A DNA stretch of 64,000 bases from Stercorarius parasiticus. Its lineage: Eukaryota > Chordata > Aves > Charadriiformes > Stercorariidae. Positions 36,801 through 50,310 of the stretch are shown here, piece after piece. Every line of letters starts with the position of its first letter. Positions within the stretch are counted from its first letter, which is position 1. Location of the stretch: contig VWZL01004638.1 of the NCBI GenBank assembly GCA_013396915.1, positions 1,887,038-1,951,037 of the forward strand, given 5' to 3'. The notes beneath the pieces were generated by a model. The model was not told where the DNA came from. It did no database searches and worked only from the letters and a program-made list of their open reading frames with translations. The translations under genes were made by a program, and so were the position numbers.

Positions 36801-39800
36801 TTACTGCATAATACAGCCTTGCAAAATTGTCATGAAAATTTACCGGCCCAGATGCAAATGTTCATTTGTCAGCCTTTTTTCACAGTAATCAATCATCATG
36901 GTGAATTAATATTTTTTTACTCACTGCATTGCAAAATATTATTAATTTCAGTGAGTTGCATAAGCAAAAATTTGCCGAACTGCTATACTATAAATACATA
37001 TTTCTGTATATTTGTCTTTGTAAATAAATCGTATGTTGTTAACTTTGTAGCTTGCTCATGTGTTGGGTATATAATCAACATTGAAACTGAAATAGAATGT
37101 ATGAGGATTACACAAAACCAAAAACTGTAAACTGCACTATACTTTTTGGTTTATTTTTTAATTTTAGGAATATTGCAGGCATGAATAATAATAATAATGT
37201 CAGCTATGTGAGAGGCCTTAATTTTTAGATTTTAGATTGTGGAGAAGTATCTTTATAGCTTTAATAACATATTTGTAGTATTTTCCTCATAAATCAAAAT
37301 TACCATATTTAAGCTCCAGGTTATGTCATATCAATGGTGCAGTGCTAATGATTCACGGTATCTCTCTGTATGTATGCTTGAGTAGGAGGTATGGGACTAA
37401 TAGGTCTGGACGGATTTCACAGACAAGAGGATTGATGTTGATTTCGGTGTTCTAACAGTATACCTGAAGTGCAGAGTGTGGGGCAATGCAATAAATATAT
37501 CACATTCAACAGTCATAGCGAGGTGGCTCTGAGAAAGCTGAAACACCTCCATAGATCAGCATACTACTTTGAGTCCCAGGAATAGGCTAGGTATCTCGAT
37601 AAATTGGCTTTCTAACCCATCTCTGGGATTCTTATATTTCTGTTGCAGACTGGCATCATAACTTCCATAAAATGTATATATATAGTGATATTTAAAGGAA
37701 GTGATCCAAAATCCTTGCTGGAATTTTTGGAAGGAGACCATATGTAGAGATTTCTTAGGATACTGTAAAATTAATTTGGATTGAGAACATTAACCTACTT
37801 TTTTATTTATTTGGATATCAGCCTAAGGATTCCAGCTCGGTGTAGAAGCAGTGGTGTTTTGTGGAATATTTTGATTTCAATACTGAGTTTAGCACAATTT
37901 GAAGTGGAGCAAGTTTCTGGTTACAAAGCCTCGTCCTCCATCAGGCACTTCTGTGCAGTTGGACGGTTCAACTCTGTGGTGTTCTGGACCTGAGGTGACA
38001 AGTGGCAGGTAAGACTGACAAATTACAAGGACAAGTTGCTCTAAAATTTCAATAGTCTCTTACACTGTAAAGAATCAGAGGCCTAGAAAACTAGATCTCT
38101 AGTCATATCCTTTTTGTCTTTATTCCGTAACAACGATATTAACTTTGATGAGATCAAACAGGTGACAGCATGAGCCAGTGTTCCTCTTGGATCTTCCTTG
38201 GATCTGGAATAACTTTTCCAAAGTTATAACTGTGCTCATTCAGGTCCGTAACTATGTAGAAAAAAGAAAATTTCAAAGGAAAAAAAAAATCCACATTTTT
38301 TTAGTTAGTTATAATATCTACCCATAAGCTAGCAAACGACTACTTTGGCATTGGTTGAAGGAAGATAATCAGCTTCAACCACATTATTGAAAGCATTCTG
38401 TATAACACAAAAATTACATGAAAAATCTGTTTTGATGACGAACAAAATTTTTTGATGAATTTATCATTTGATGGTGTAGGGCTGGTTGAGGTGCTGGAGA
38501 GGGATTAAGTTGCAGGAAGTTCTCTATCAGTGATGGGGCATTAAGGTGGACGAGGAACTTCAGTTTTTAAAAGAGAGAAAAGACTGGAAGTAAGAGAACT
38601 GAGCTGGAAGCGACAAGAGGGGCAAGTTTCAGCAAATACTTAGTGGTCCCAGAGTTCATGAGAAGGTTCAGAGTTGTTTGAATTACTAATGAAAATCAAA
38701 TAACTGCAAGTAATATACTATGTAAGGCGACAAGCTAGTTTTACCAATAAAGAGGAATGGGGAAAAAAAAAAGCAACAAATCCAACCACTTATTTACACA
38801 AACAGAAGCATTTTTGTTGCAGAGTAAAAGTCAATAACTGAGGAGATAACAAAGGCATCTATATGAGTGTTTATTACAGCAATTGCATCTGCCAAAGGGT
38901 GGAATATTTTTCCACATTCAGGTGGGTGATGCCAGAACTGAAGATTAACTTTAGATCTGGGATATATTGTATAATTTTCTTTTTGGCATTAAACGGATTT
39001 AAATATAGGGATTGAGCTATGCAAGAGTGGGAAGCAGATAAACTATCATTAGCATCATTCTAGTAACACCAGCTGCAGTGAATACCAAACAGGTTTATAC
39101 TTAGCAGGGGAAAGTAAATGTAGCTGTACTGAGATTTGGATATCTATTAACAGCTTGTTCAGTGGCTGAGATTAGACTAGTCTCACGTCAGTTGATATGT
39201 TTCACTCACAAAGTGTTCTGCTTAACATTAAGCTAATCACTGTTTATGAAAAAAAGAAAATTATAAATATCTACAATAAATCAGACTGACCTATAGTATA
39301 CCAGGTCCATGCCTGATCATAAATAGAATTTATTATTTCCTTCCTCTGGTATCAGCACACAAGGTGAACTTCCAGCAATTCTGGCATTTAGACCAAAAAT
39401 TTAGACTTTGCTTTTGTTCTAGGCTTCTCAATGTGTTTGTTTTTGTTTTTTTTTTAATATAAAACTGTATTTGTCTGTGTTTTTCTGTACAAAAATAGCT
39501 GCCAAATAGTATTTTACTGCTTTAGAATGCATTTCAGGCCAGAATTTCCCACAAAAAAAAAAAAAGTACACATTTCAAATTTTTCAACCGCAGTAGATCA
39601 CCCATGTATTTTTCAGTATGAATCAATGTATAGGAGTTACTAAGGTAATTTCAGCCACAGTAGTACCATCTTCTGTTGTATTGTGAAGCCATTTTGGATT
39701 AGTTTCTTTTAGACTTTAGTCACTATTTGTGGCATTGCCTTTAAAAATCAGCAGTCACAAAAAAAAAAAGCCTTTTTGCATAGGCAGGGTGCACCAGAAA

Positions 39801-40819
39801 GGTTGTTTTGGGCTTCATTGGTTAAGATTCAGGATAGCCTCTCTCTGTTTTACTGCTACCATCTAGCGTGTGGCTGCAGGACAACGTCACTCTCCATGCA
39901 CTTACGATTGTTTATGTTAACTCAGAGTGGAGCATGGCCTGGTTTTTATCCCAGTTTTACGAGTGTGAGTCACTTTGGACTAGAATATAGGCGAGTGCCA
40001 CCGATTAGGAGACATGTTGAGTAGTGCAAAACTATCTATGAAATTCTTGCAGGTCCTAAGCCAACTAAATTCTGAGGCCGGGACATGCAGAAATCAAGCT
40101 TTCAGAAAAACCTTGAAAGCATATGTTTAAGTGCAACTGATTTCTTCATGATTTAAGTTAAGTGCATGCTTAATATTCTTCCCTCAATATCGGCTCTGAG
40201 TTGCACTGAGGCAGAAAGAAGCTGAAGGCGTTAATTGCCTTGTATGATTTTGCCAGTGGTTTAGTAATTATAGTGTTGGAGAATTTATGGAGATTTTCTC
40301 ACAGGAAAGCAAAGAAATCCTTCCTGGATGTTTATTCAGCTGCAATAGTAATAGACTGAACTTGACCGTTTCAGGGCCAGTGGTAAAATTGCAATTGACT
40401 TTTCTGATTCAAAGACTGGTATTTATATATCCGATGAAAAAAAGATAGTTACAGTTTGTCTGGATGAGTAGTGGAATCAGGTGAGATACAGTCACAGTGA
40501 CAAAGAAATGCAAGTGACTCTCAAAGTTGGCTCAGGTATCAGTCAATGCATGGTAATTCATTAGAAATTTGTTCTAAGAAATGTGTCCTAAACCCTTATT
40601 TCACATGAATTGGATGCATGAGTACCGCCAAATGCTGTGTGAACTAAGTCAGTTTTAAGAATTCTAGTCATCAAGCAAAATACATCTTAGACACATAACA
40701 GAGATTGACTTGAAGCAAATGTTAACATCAGCTACCTTATTGAACTAGGATAATACATACTGATTTTGAACTTATTTATTTCCATAAAGAAAACAATTGG
40801 ATGCTTCTGTCACCATAAC

Positions 40820-40866
40820 CTTAGTAACTTTCTACTTAGTAACTTTCTAACTTAGTAACTTTCTAA
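40820..40866. repeat. Three-copy 15/16-bp tandem array
   Basis: The unit cttagtaactttctaa occurs at 40,835-40,850 and 40,851-40,866. A first copy lacking the last base lies at 40,820-40,834. Copies are otherwise identical, so the array is young and may vary in copy number between individuals. Confidence 0.93.
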
Positions 40867-42886
40867 CCACTGTCTTTTTCTTCGTTGACTGACTGCTATT
40901 ATTAGAACATGACACTAAATACACCATGTAGTATTTTTCTATTTTGATTTTCAAGGGGGTTACGGAAATTTAAACTTCAAAATCATCTAGCAGAAAAATG
41001 CATTTTTTTTCTAAAAAGGGCAGTAAATAATGTATTTAAAAGTATCTTTACATGTGTTCTGGATATACTCTGGAGAAATTTTGTGTAGTATGAAGAAGAA
41101 AGTCAGCAAGTTATACATTGAGAAGGCAAAATAATTCAGACTCAACTGACTTAGCTTCCTGTGTATGTTGTATAGACGAAATGGGAAAAGAGAAAGCTTT
41201 GCTCCATTCTTTTTTCCACTCCAGGATACAAGTAAAATTGCTTGTCCCCTGGCTTTTCTCAATCTGAGGGGTGGTAGACTACAAGCTTGATTCCTAAGCA
41301 TTATGGAAACTCTATCAGCTGCTCCAGCAGATAGACATCATCACACACATACACATCTGGGCTGGCAGGATATTTTTGTGAAGGGTTTGTGCTTAAATGG
41401 AGATGTTATGGAACTGTTGAATCTTTTGATCACCAAAAAATATTTCCTCTAAAACAGAGAGAGCAAGACATTTTCATAGGAAGAAAAGATGTTGCACTTA
41501 CAAGCAACTGCTATAATCATTCTTCTTGCCTCTCTGAAAGTCCACAAAAATTGCCTTCATCAAACCTCACATTCTTGACTAACAGAAGTGGTAGTAATAA
41601 GAAATATATGTAATAATATATGAATTTGATATTTCATGCCAGGTCATATATTTCCCACCCTTCTAGGAAAACCTGGTACAGAGGAATAACAAGAGATAAA
41701 AAATGTAAGTGCCATGTTCAATCTGTGATGGAGATAGGAACATAAAAATCTTCTCTCATCTTTATAAAAATGAGTAAAGCTACTTGTTCTCGGGTGTTAA
41801 ATTTAGCATTGGAAACACTGCTAAAACTGGTGTCTTGAAAGATGAATCAGTCTTACCTTGCTTCACATAATTTTGCATCAACTTCAGTCACCAGTCACTG
41901 GACATAGGATTAAAGCAGAAATATTGTTGCTCTGATTATTCCTCAGCTCTTTTTTTGTTCATTATCTCTCATTTTGGGCACAATGATGGAGCACTGCCTA
42001 GAGGTAGGTCAAAAATAGCACTGAGACTCCTTGCCTGCAAGTAAACCGTGGAGGCTGGAAAACTCAGATGATGAAACAGGATTTTGTGATTTGCCTGGTG
42101 GAGGGCATTACCAGTAGCTGATCCCCGATGGATGCAAAGCTGCCACAGCTCCATGTCCCAGCCATGGCCAGTGGTGCGGCTGAGCCTGTATTGCTGGGTA
42201 CACATTTAGTATAAACTACAGCTGACCATTTGGACTGGAGGAGTTGTACCACAACAGTGAGTACACATATAATTAAAAAAAACCCAAACGTTTACCTGTG
42301 TTTCACAAAGTTAGTTTTGGGAAAATAGATGTGGGTGCTAGGTATTAGTACATAGATAATTTGAGCCATGACTACAGGACCGAATACTTTTCTGTTGCGC
42401 CCCTGAATCTGCAGAAGGACAGCAAGCAACAGTCAGTGGGAGGAGATGTTGCAGAGTTCACCTTTATCACACTGCTAAATTACAGGCTTCACCCCCATCA
42501 CACCTCAGAGTAGTCCCTTCTTGTCATGATCATCTATACAGATGGGAAGACATTGACATTCAGGAAGATGAATGTAGTGAGATTAACTTTAATGTGATGA
42601 CTGTCTGTACTGCTAATTTTTTTTTTTTGTCTCAGCACCTGAGGACTGTCTGGGATGTACCTTATAAGGCTGTATGGGCTTATGCTATAGAAACAGAGAG
42701 TAGAAAGGCTCTATTAAGATTGTCGGTTGTAAAATAAAATCCCTCTAAAAATGTTATTGAAAATAGCTATACTGATTGATATAAAATCTAAATTATTTCT
42801 CCATGAGAAAAGGATAAACAGTTGGCTAGAAAAGTCTAACAGGCAAGGTGAGAGCACAGCAATGTAGACTTTCTACATTAAAATAA

Positions 42887-42902
42887 AACAACAACAACAA
42901 AA
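42887..42902. repeat. Short (CAA)n microsatellite
   Basis: Four CAA units followed by A- and C-rich sequence. Small simple repeat. Confidence 0.7.
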
Positions 42903-45900
42903 CCCCCAAAATAAAACACTCAGCATAAATTATTTCTGGAATCTATTTTCTCTGCTGGCAGATGACAGTGATTATACTAATTATAGTTGTATTTTCTGCA
43001 GAAGTTTATGGATAATGTATGAAATTAAAATATTGCTTCAGATTTTGTTTGTCAGATGTTAAAATTACAGAGAGAAAAACTTTATGTGAACTTTTTGAGA
43101 GCAGTAATCTCAGGAAATGGGCAATCCAAGTTTAGCATTGTTTTGGCATTACATTCTCGTTGCAGTAAAATGCTGAACAGATGTATCTGATAGCAGTTGT
43201 AACCTATTCAGAAGGAAGACTGCCAGTGCTAACCTACCACTGGTAGAAAGCAATAAAGTGTCTCTGGAACCTGTTCACTACATATGGTTTGCCTGAGGTT
43301 ACTGTCTTGCCTTTCTTACAATGTTACCCAATAAATCACAGAAAATATGGATTCATTTTGAACTTAAATGATAGAAGACAAAAATAAAAAAAAATAAAGA
43401 GCAGATTGTGAGGACTGCTGAATATTTTCATTTCAGAGATGAAATAAGCCATTTATAAAGCTAAACTATTTTTAAAAAACCCTAAAATAATGCCACTAAA
43501 ATGTCTTTATTGTTGCTTAATATACTTATTTTCTTTTCAGAAAAAAATGCTATTGCAGCCAAGACTTATACAACATCTGCTGTGTTAATTATCAATATAT
43601 TACTAAGCCCTCAATTTCCTTACTCAAACATAATTCTTTAAAACATTATGAGAAACAATGGATTTAGGAGTATATCACTTGGGGATTTGATGTACTGTTC
43701 GACTTAGATTCATTCATTCTGGCCAGATGGAGTTCATAAGAAGTTGTGGGGGAGGAAGCCTCTAAACTATTGCCAAAAAATCTTTACTGCACATGCAAGA
43801 TTTGCAAAAATGGTGAAAGAACAGGTTATCCAACAATGGCCTGAAGGGAGAAAAGGCATACATTTTACATATCAGTTATATCCTCAATGTAAATTCAAAT
43901 GTAATTCTGCTTCAGAATGGAGAATGCATGTTTCACATAGTCTGCAATTTCTATTTGAAATTAACCATTTGCTTAATCCATTCCCATATCAGTTTCTACA
44001 GTGGTAGTACTGAAAATGCCATGGAGCAACAGGTAAGGAGTCGGAGTCTTCCTATGGTATGGATCAAAGACTAGGACTTTGGAAGATAAAACAAAGGAAT
44101 GAGACAAATGCTCAAAAAAGGCTGCATGTTTGATTTTGAATTACTTACATTTGGAAAAAAAAAAAGGTATAGTTTCAGTTACCTAAGGTGGGATTTGTAC
44201 CATCTGCATCTGAGCTTGTCACCTTGACCTGCCTTTAAGTCAAGAAAGACAAGCTGCCACTTTTAGTAAGACAGCTACTCTGTTTTTGACAATTACTGTG
44301 CATGAGGAGAGCTGCTAATGTTTATATTTTTCCATTGATGCTACAGGCAGCCTAGAAAGGCAAGCTCGGATTTTGGTGTTTATGTTGGCCAGGTGAATCC
44401 TTCCCCCACGGCCACTGGTATGTCACGCTACTGAATTTATGCTGTGAATTCAAGTGAGCTCAGAGACAGTGCAGCTTAATTGTTTTCTTAATTTATATCT
44501 TCATTTACTATACACAAGATCCTCTTCAGAGAGTGTAAATTGTCCTGGAATTCAGCAGCCAGGAGTCAAGCCCAGGCCAAATGGCATGTAAGTTCATTTA
44601 GGTAATGGGATGAGATACAGAGAGACTCATCTTTGGGTCTGGGTGTGTTCTGGGTAGGTGAACCGTGGACCATGTTTTTAGCCTTGCCAGCTCATTAGAC
44701 ATGCTTTGTGCGGATGAGTCCTTTGGACTATGCAGAGATTTCAGGTGGATGAATTTGCTTTAAGGTCAAAGGGATTTTTTTCCTCAGGTAATACATACAT
44801 TTATTACACTATATTGCATCTAGTAGGCTGTATTTTAAAATATGTATGACATTCTTTAGGCCTTCAGAAAATATTTATTTAAAAAAGATTGGCTATATAA
44901 ATAAATTTAGAGAAAATACATATTTATCAAGTTCTACAATTAAGATTTCTTTATTTTTCATCTTGGCAGTTCTTCTTGAGGAACAAAAATTTTGCTCTTT
45001 AGGAATAATAGGCCTCATTCCTAGTGGTCATAAATCAAATCAAAGTAGCCTGGGGGATTTATACCAGAGAATGATCTGCACCACCAGGTAAAATTATTCC
45101 CAAAGGAAGATTCTTGGTGTAATTCCAATGAATTCACTGAATAAATGTGTCCCTTTAATCACATATGAAATAGTTTAACTTCCTCATATGTGATGTTACT
45201 AGCTTGCAGAAAGAGATTTCTAATATGCTCTTTCCTATCTACTGGCTGGCTGAATTAGAACTAATAAGATGTCTTCAGCTGCTTCTCTTCTCTTACACAG
45301 CCAATATTATTACTTTGTTACCTCACACTACTTTTAAAACAGTGAAATATTTTCTCAGTAAATGAAGATTAGATTGTCTTGGTAGCCTTGAGTTTTTATT
45401 AGAAAATATACATACCTGTACCAAACAATTTTAAATGCAGTCTGTAAGGTAGCTCAACAAAGCTATATTCTTTATCTTTTAAATTATCATCTCTATGTGT
45501 TGACCTAATATCTACAAAGAGATGGGAAAACCATAAGCTTTTGGAATAAAATACGAAGTTACGAGCAGCAAGATAAACATTAGGAATTAATTTGGTCTTG
45601 CTTTTTCTGTTCTTTGAACAGAATAGAACCTATTATAAATATCCTTGAGTTTTTGTAGTGCTTTGAAACTGCTGATGTTTAGAAGCACATTTCCTCTACT
45701 TCTGCAACTTTGAAATGATGCAACAGTAATAATTTTTGCTTGAAAGTTAGTACCTTTTTAGACAAGCAATCTGAGGCCAATGGATAGCATTTACAGGCAT
45801 ATGCTGAACTCCATAGAGACAGTTACTATCATCTTTTTGACATGCCCCAGAAAATAAAATTATTAATGACATGGATTTACCTATGCAATAAATGATAATT

Positions 45901-46543
45901 ATGATAAAGAAAAACGTTTTCTCCCCTTGTAATAGATTTTGCTATTTTTTCCTAGAGATTTATTTTTTTCACATGTAGTTTATAAATAAAATAGCTGTGT
46001 TTGACAACAGAAAAAGTATGTTTTCACACTTTAGTAGAAAATTAAGATTTTCTGCTAACTTGCATTTGAAGAAAATAAGTAGTGAAGCTAAAATGCAAGA
46101 CTTGGACAACTTCAAACTCATACAGGTTTTTGGTTTTTTTCAAAACTATTTTTAAAAGCTTCTGATTTATTGAAATGTGAATCAGCAATAAAAATCATAA
46201 TATACAATTAAATGCTCAAAACCTATGTTTAAATAACATGTAGGTTGTGACACAAACTGACAAAAGACAGGAAATTTAAAGTTAAGGCTGTAACTCTGGC
46301 TTTAAGTCATGTCATGGAAAAACAGAGAGCATTATAGATAGAGTGTCAGCCTTAGCTTTCAATTTCCTGGCTTTTGTCAGCTTATGTCACAACGTTAATT
46401 ATGTTTAACATAACTTTTGGATTTAATTTCCGTGTCTATTTTTCTGTAACTTCTTGTTGTTGCTGCTGTTGTTATGAGGGAAAATAAATTTCGTTACAGT
46501 TAAGAAGGTACATGTTATTTAGTAGAATGATTTATTTTTTTCA

Positions 46544-46548
46544 AAAGT
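46544..46548. repeat. Left target-site duplication of the solo LTR (AAAGT)
   Basis: Identical to 47,151-47,155 on the far side of the LTR. It fixes both ends of the element to the base and shows that the flanks are the original, unrearranged insertion site. Confidence 0.9.
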
Positions 46549-47150
46549 TGTACTGGCTTTTACTGGGATAGAGTTAAATTTCTTCATAGTAGCTTGTATG
46601 GTGCTATGTTTTGGATCTGTGCTGAAAGCAGTGTTGATAACACAGGGATGTTTTAGCTGCTGCTGAGCAGTGCTTGCACAGCACCAAGGCCTTTTCTGCT
46701 CCTCACCCTGCCCCGCCAGCGAGCGGGCTGGGGGTGGGAAAGAGGTTGGGAGGGGACACAGTTGAGACAGCTGACCCCAACTGACCAAAGGCATGTCCCA
46801 TACGATATGATGTCGTGCTCAGCAATAAAAGCTGTGGGAGAAGCAGGGAAGGAGGACACTGGGAGGGATGGTGTTTGTCTTCCCAACTAACTGTTATGCA
46901 TGACAGAGCCCTGCTCTCCTGGGGATGGCTGAACACCTGCGTGCCAATGGGAAGCAATGAATGAATTCCTTATTTTGCTTTGCTTGCATGCACAGCTTTT
47001 GGTTTCCATTTTGAACTGTCTTTATATCAATGCATTAGTTTTCTCACTTTTACCCTCCCATTTCTCTCCCCCATCCCTCTCTGGGCGGGACGTGTGAGTG
47101 AGTGAGCAGCTGGGTGGGGCTGAGCTGCTGGCTGGAGTTAAACCGCAACA
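46549..47150 (+). mobile_element. Solo ERVL-type LTR with 5-bp target duplication
   Basis: This is a 602-bp long terminal repeat of an endogenous retrovirus, bounded by TG (46,549-46,550) and CA (47,149-47,150). It is flanked by perfect copies of AAAGT at 46,544-46,548 and 47,151-47,155, the 5-bp target duplication expected for ERVL-class integration. The opening (TGTACTGGCTTTTACTGGG then ATAGAGTTAA) and the interior resemble LTRs common in neoavian birds. Plus orientation is set by an AATAAAA box at 46,824-46,830 in the promoter-proximal block. No primer-binding site, gag, pol or second LTR lies beside it, so it is a solo LTR left by recombination between the two LTRs of a provirus. It has no coding capacity; short open frames inside it are meaningless. 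The middle is GC-richer than the surroundings. Subfamily assignment would need a repeat library. Confidence 0.93.
46824..46830 (+). promoter_or_regulatory. AATAAAA box in the LTR (TATA-like or poly(A) signal)
   Basis: It sits in gctcagcaataaaagctg. The second LTR has the aligned sequence with TATAAAA instead (63,868-63,874), so the ancestral site is probably a TATA box at the U3/R border that has changed here. As written it also fits the AATAAA polyadenylation signal. Which role applies cannot be told from sequence alone. Confidence 0.5.
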
Positions 47151-47155
47151 AAAGT
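47151..47155. repeat. Right target-site duplication of the solo LTR (AAAGT)
   Basis: Second copy of the 5-bp direct repeat, directly after the terminal CA of the LTR. Confidence 0.9.
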
Positions 47156-47283
47156 GTATCAGAAATTTCTCAAAGCCATGATACATGACTTGGAAAGCCT
47201 ATCTTTAAATATCCCATTAGTGTTAACTAAGAATGGATGAGGTTTTTTTACCTACTTATTGAAGATTGGAGTCCATTTATTTT

Positions 47284-47324
47284 TGCAAAAGCCTTTTGCA
47301 TTAAAAAAAAAAAAAAAAAAAAAA
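47284..47324. repeat. Short palindrome followed by a 22-base A run
   Basis: tgcaaaag, one base, then cttttgca form a perfect 8-bp inverted repeat at 47,284-47,300. The DNA then runs into 22 consecutive A at 47,303-47,324. It lies about 130 bp beyond the LTR. No gene-like sequence or AATAAA signal precedes the A run, so it is not supported as the tail of a retrocopy. Confidence 0.85.
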
Positions 47325-50292
47325 GAAACACAAAGATTATGTATACCACTTCTCAACCTATCATAATTTTAAGGCCAGAATAGATATCCTAGATAAAGCA
47401 AAACTATGGTTTCTTAAGTGTTATGACACTTCATAATCAGTAAGCCGTGTTCTGCAATGTAGAGTTTAGTGGTTCCAGCCAAGACAGTTTCATTGCACAA
47501 GGTAGAAAGCTTTACCAGGAGAGGAGGAACCTGGCCTTGCTGTCCTTGCCACAGCCCCTGTAGAGATTGGCGGGGACGTTGAGCGTGCAGGAGCTCTGCT
47601 CTGAGTGAAAACTGCAGAACCAAGGCTGCAGTTTCACTATTTTAATCTGCATTAAAATTAACGTCTTGCAATCTCTTCAACAATATCGTTATGGTGGTCA
47701 GCATGAAATATTACCTGGACTGGTCATCACTTCTAAAAGACTGAAGTATGCATGCGATGGTTTACTTATGCCTCCTTAAATTACAAAGTTCATGATGTCA
47801 AAGGCACTTGGGGCACTGCCTTGTTACCTGAAATGTCACTGTATGGCGGACTAAGAGCAGACTTTACAGATATATGTGAGGGGAGTAGGGAAGGGCAGGC
47901 ATCTGTATCAGTTGCCCGATGAATTTGACAATATAACATTTTGCATGGGTTAGCAATTCCTCTAAATATTAGAAACTTGTAGGTTGCCCAGAGAAACAGA
48001 AGTCAAAATAATTTCATACCATTTCAGCTGCTTCCCCTGAAAGTCCTTGGTCTCCCTAAGTACTGACGACCAAATTATTACATTGTGACTTGGTACAAGT
48101 AGGAGAAAACATTTCCACTCTGCTGACATAATTCTGCCTGGTACTCCTCTGTTTAATTCCCTGTAGGTTCCCGTATTTTGGTGGAAAACAGAACCATTAA
48201 TTTTAGAGTACCTCTCGTTACCAAAAAAGAAACATACTTATTTATGTATTTATTTAATTTATGCAGGACGTAAGGACATTTGTGTTAAGAACAATTGATT
48301 TTTTTACCTAAAGCAGGAGCCCCTAGGTACTGGCCATGAATCTGATCTCACTTGGTGCACTCTTTGAAGTATTATATCTGCCTTGAAGCTGAAGTCTTGT
48401 ATCACGCTATCCTTAGAAACCTAGACGCAACACAATGACTTTCACAGCACTTATTCCCCAGTTTGCAGGCTCTTCAGGAGCTCATATTTGGTGTGGTTGA
48501 TGAGACACCGTTAGATCCAAATTTGAACTGTGTATTTAGAATAGGAATCTTTTAGCTGTGTAAATAAATAAATTTCCAACAGACTTCTATAATTTTTAGT
48601 TTGATATTTTGTTACAACTAAATAGGACAACTTTTCTACTTCAGTTACTGGAACTGGACAGGCCAAATTAGCATACCTTGAGGAAAGCAAGATCTTGCAT
48701 CCTTGGTCTTGGTTGGAGATATTGTGTGCTGATGATTGCTCATGCCTGCTTTTGCTTCCCCTTTTCAGCAGGAAAATTCATCAAGTCTCAGTGACTCGCA
48801 AATAAGTCAAACTTACATGGCCAGCTTTTTTTCTGACTAAAACAGATTTTTTAAAATAACAGATAAGTTTTCGATTTAACCTGTATGCACTTTAAAGTTG
48901 TATTTTTCTGGCTTGCAATTCTTGAAACAGGCAACCCCCCCCCCAACTGTGGACATACATTTTTTAGTAAATCGGGAACAAATATGCAAAACCAGTAAAA
49001 GTAGATGACTTAAATGACTTCACTTGGTCCAAGTTGGAATTTTTCCTCTCTGTCGCTACTGGCAAAAGTCTTTGGAATAGACTGTACTTGCAGATCTTGG
49101 AAACAATATGTTTTCTATAAGAGATCAGGCAGCTTAATTGGTCCCTTTACTATTAAATACCGTTCAATATATATATTTTTAACAGCTAAAGTATTTGTGA
49201 GTCTAAGAAAAGTTTTGCCTATCTTAAATACAAGAGTTTTCTTTTGAATAAAGCCTTCTGATTTTGCTCAATTTCAATTTCGTGAAATAGTTTAGAATGA
49301 TACACCCAGAATAAGATTCCCGCTATTCTCACTATTAGGTATCTGACCATTGAAGTCAAAGGAAGTCTTTCTATAGACTGTAGTGTGTTTTAGCCTGGGT
49401 CTCAAATTAATTTTTTTGTCTGCTGTTTGTTTTTCTGCTTTCTGCACACACTAATTTAATTTGATGTCATAGTTTTGGGTTGTGGTTTGTTTTTTGTTTG
49501 GCTGGGTTATGTATTCATTGCCGCTTAGATTCATTTCCTTTCATCTCTAGCATTTATATTTCTGATAGCCATTTAAGTGGTCCCAGGAATCTAAGATATT
49601 CATAAGAAAAGGCATGACTTTTATAGGAAATAAAAATTTGACTGGTAAGTTCATGCGAATGTATCATAACATTAAAAAATTAGATTTTATTTTTTTTTAT
49701 AACTGATAATTGTAAAGCTCTCTGATGAGCTGTAAAGTACTGCTATGGAAAGCTGCTTCTTAGTTACCACTATATGCTATTTTCTAGAGAGCCATTCACT
49801 GAAACAGTCATTGTTATACCTTACCTGCTAATTTTGTATGTTGCCATATTTTTTTTCTGTAGCCTAAGACCTATATATTTAAAAATTAAACATTTCTCTA
49901 TAAATGTTTCAGAATGTGATCTCACATGTTCTAGACTACAATTCTTATTTTATTTTACAGTTTCTTGTTATTGTCAAGATAGATCCACAGCTCAAAAAGA
50001 GGAAGCTGTGCCTATAAATTGTTCTTCTTTATGCCACCAGCCTTTCTGCTTATTAGTCTTTCTTTTAAAATTCCTTATTTACCACATTCAGCAGGACTGT
50101 GAACTGCTCCAATAAAAGCTACAGCTGTTTCTCCTTTTTTTTTTTTTCCTTTTGCCTTCTGCTAAATATGTCCCAAATACGGACAACAATGGTCTGTCTA
50201 CCTCGGAAACAAGCATCAAAAGTCTCTTTTGTTTTGCTGCATTCCTCCTTTGCTGCCCCGCAGGAGTAGGTTTTATAGCACTTATAGCACGT

Positions 50293-50310
50293 CAGCAGCA
50301 GCAGCAGCAG
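50293..50310 (+). repeat. (CAG)6 trinucleotide repeat
   Basis: Six perfect CAG units. They are preceded by a doubled ttatagcac motif (50,272-50,290). The repeat would encode glutamines in a 74-codon open frame (50,152-50,376), but there is no other sign that the frame is translated. Confidence 0.9.

Larger units (their letters stand above)
27403..46548. other. Long non-coding stretch
   Basis: About 19 kb without a supported gene. A GC-richer patch at about 29,930-30,240 carries a 129-codon plus frame of low-complexity character and may be an unrecognised repeat. Other contents are a T/G-rich tract at 27.77 kb, a G8 run at 34,033-34,040, a three-copy 16-bp array at 40,820-40,866 and a CAA-rich tract at 42.89 kb. 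Frames of up to 140 codons (36,296-36,718, minus) show no domain and lie in AT-rich DNA. Confidence 0.55.

Noticed and set aside
46519..46957. Overlapping minus-strand frames of 77-91 codons
   Set aside because: They lie antisense inside the solo LTR and reflect its GC-rich middle, not coding sequence.
47284..47324. A22 run as the tail of a processed retrocopy
   Set aside because: No AATAAA signal, no gene-like sequence and no flanking target duplication precede it; it is better read as a simple A tract.
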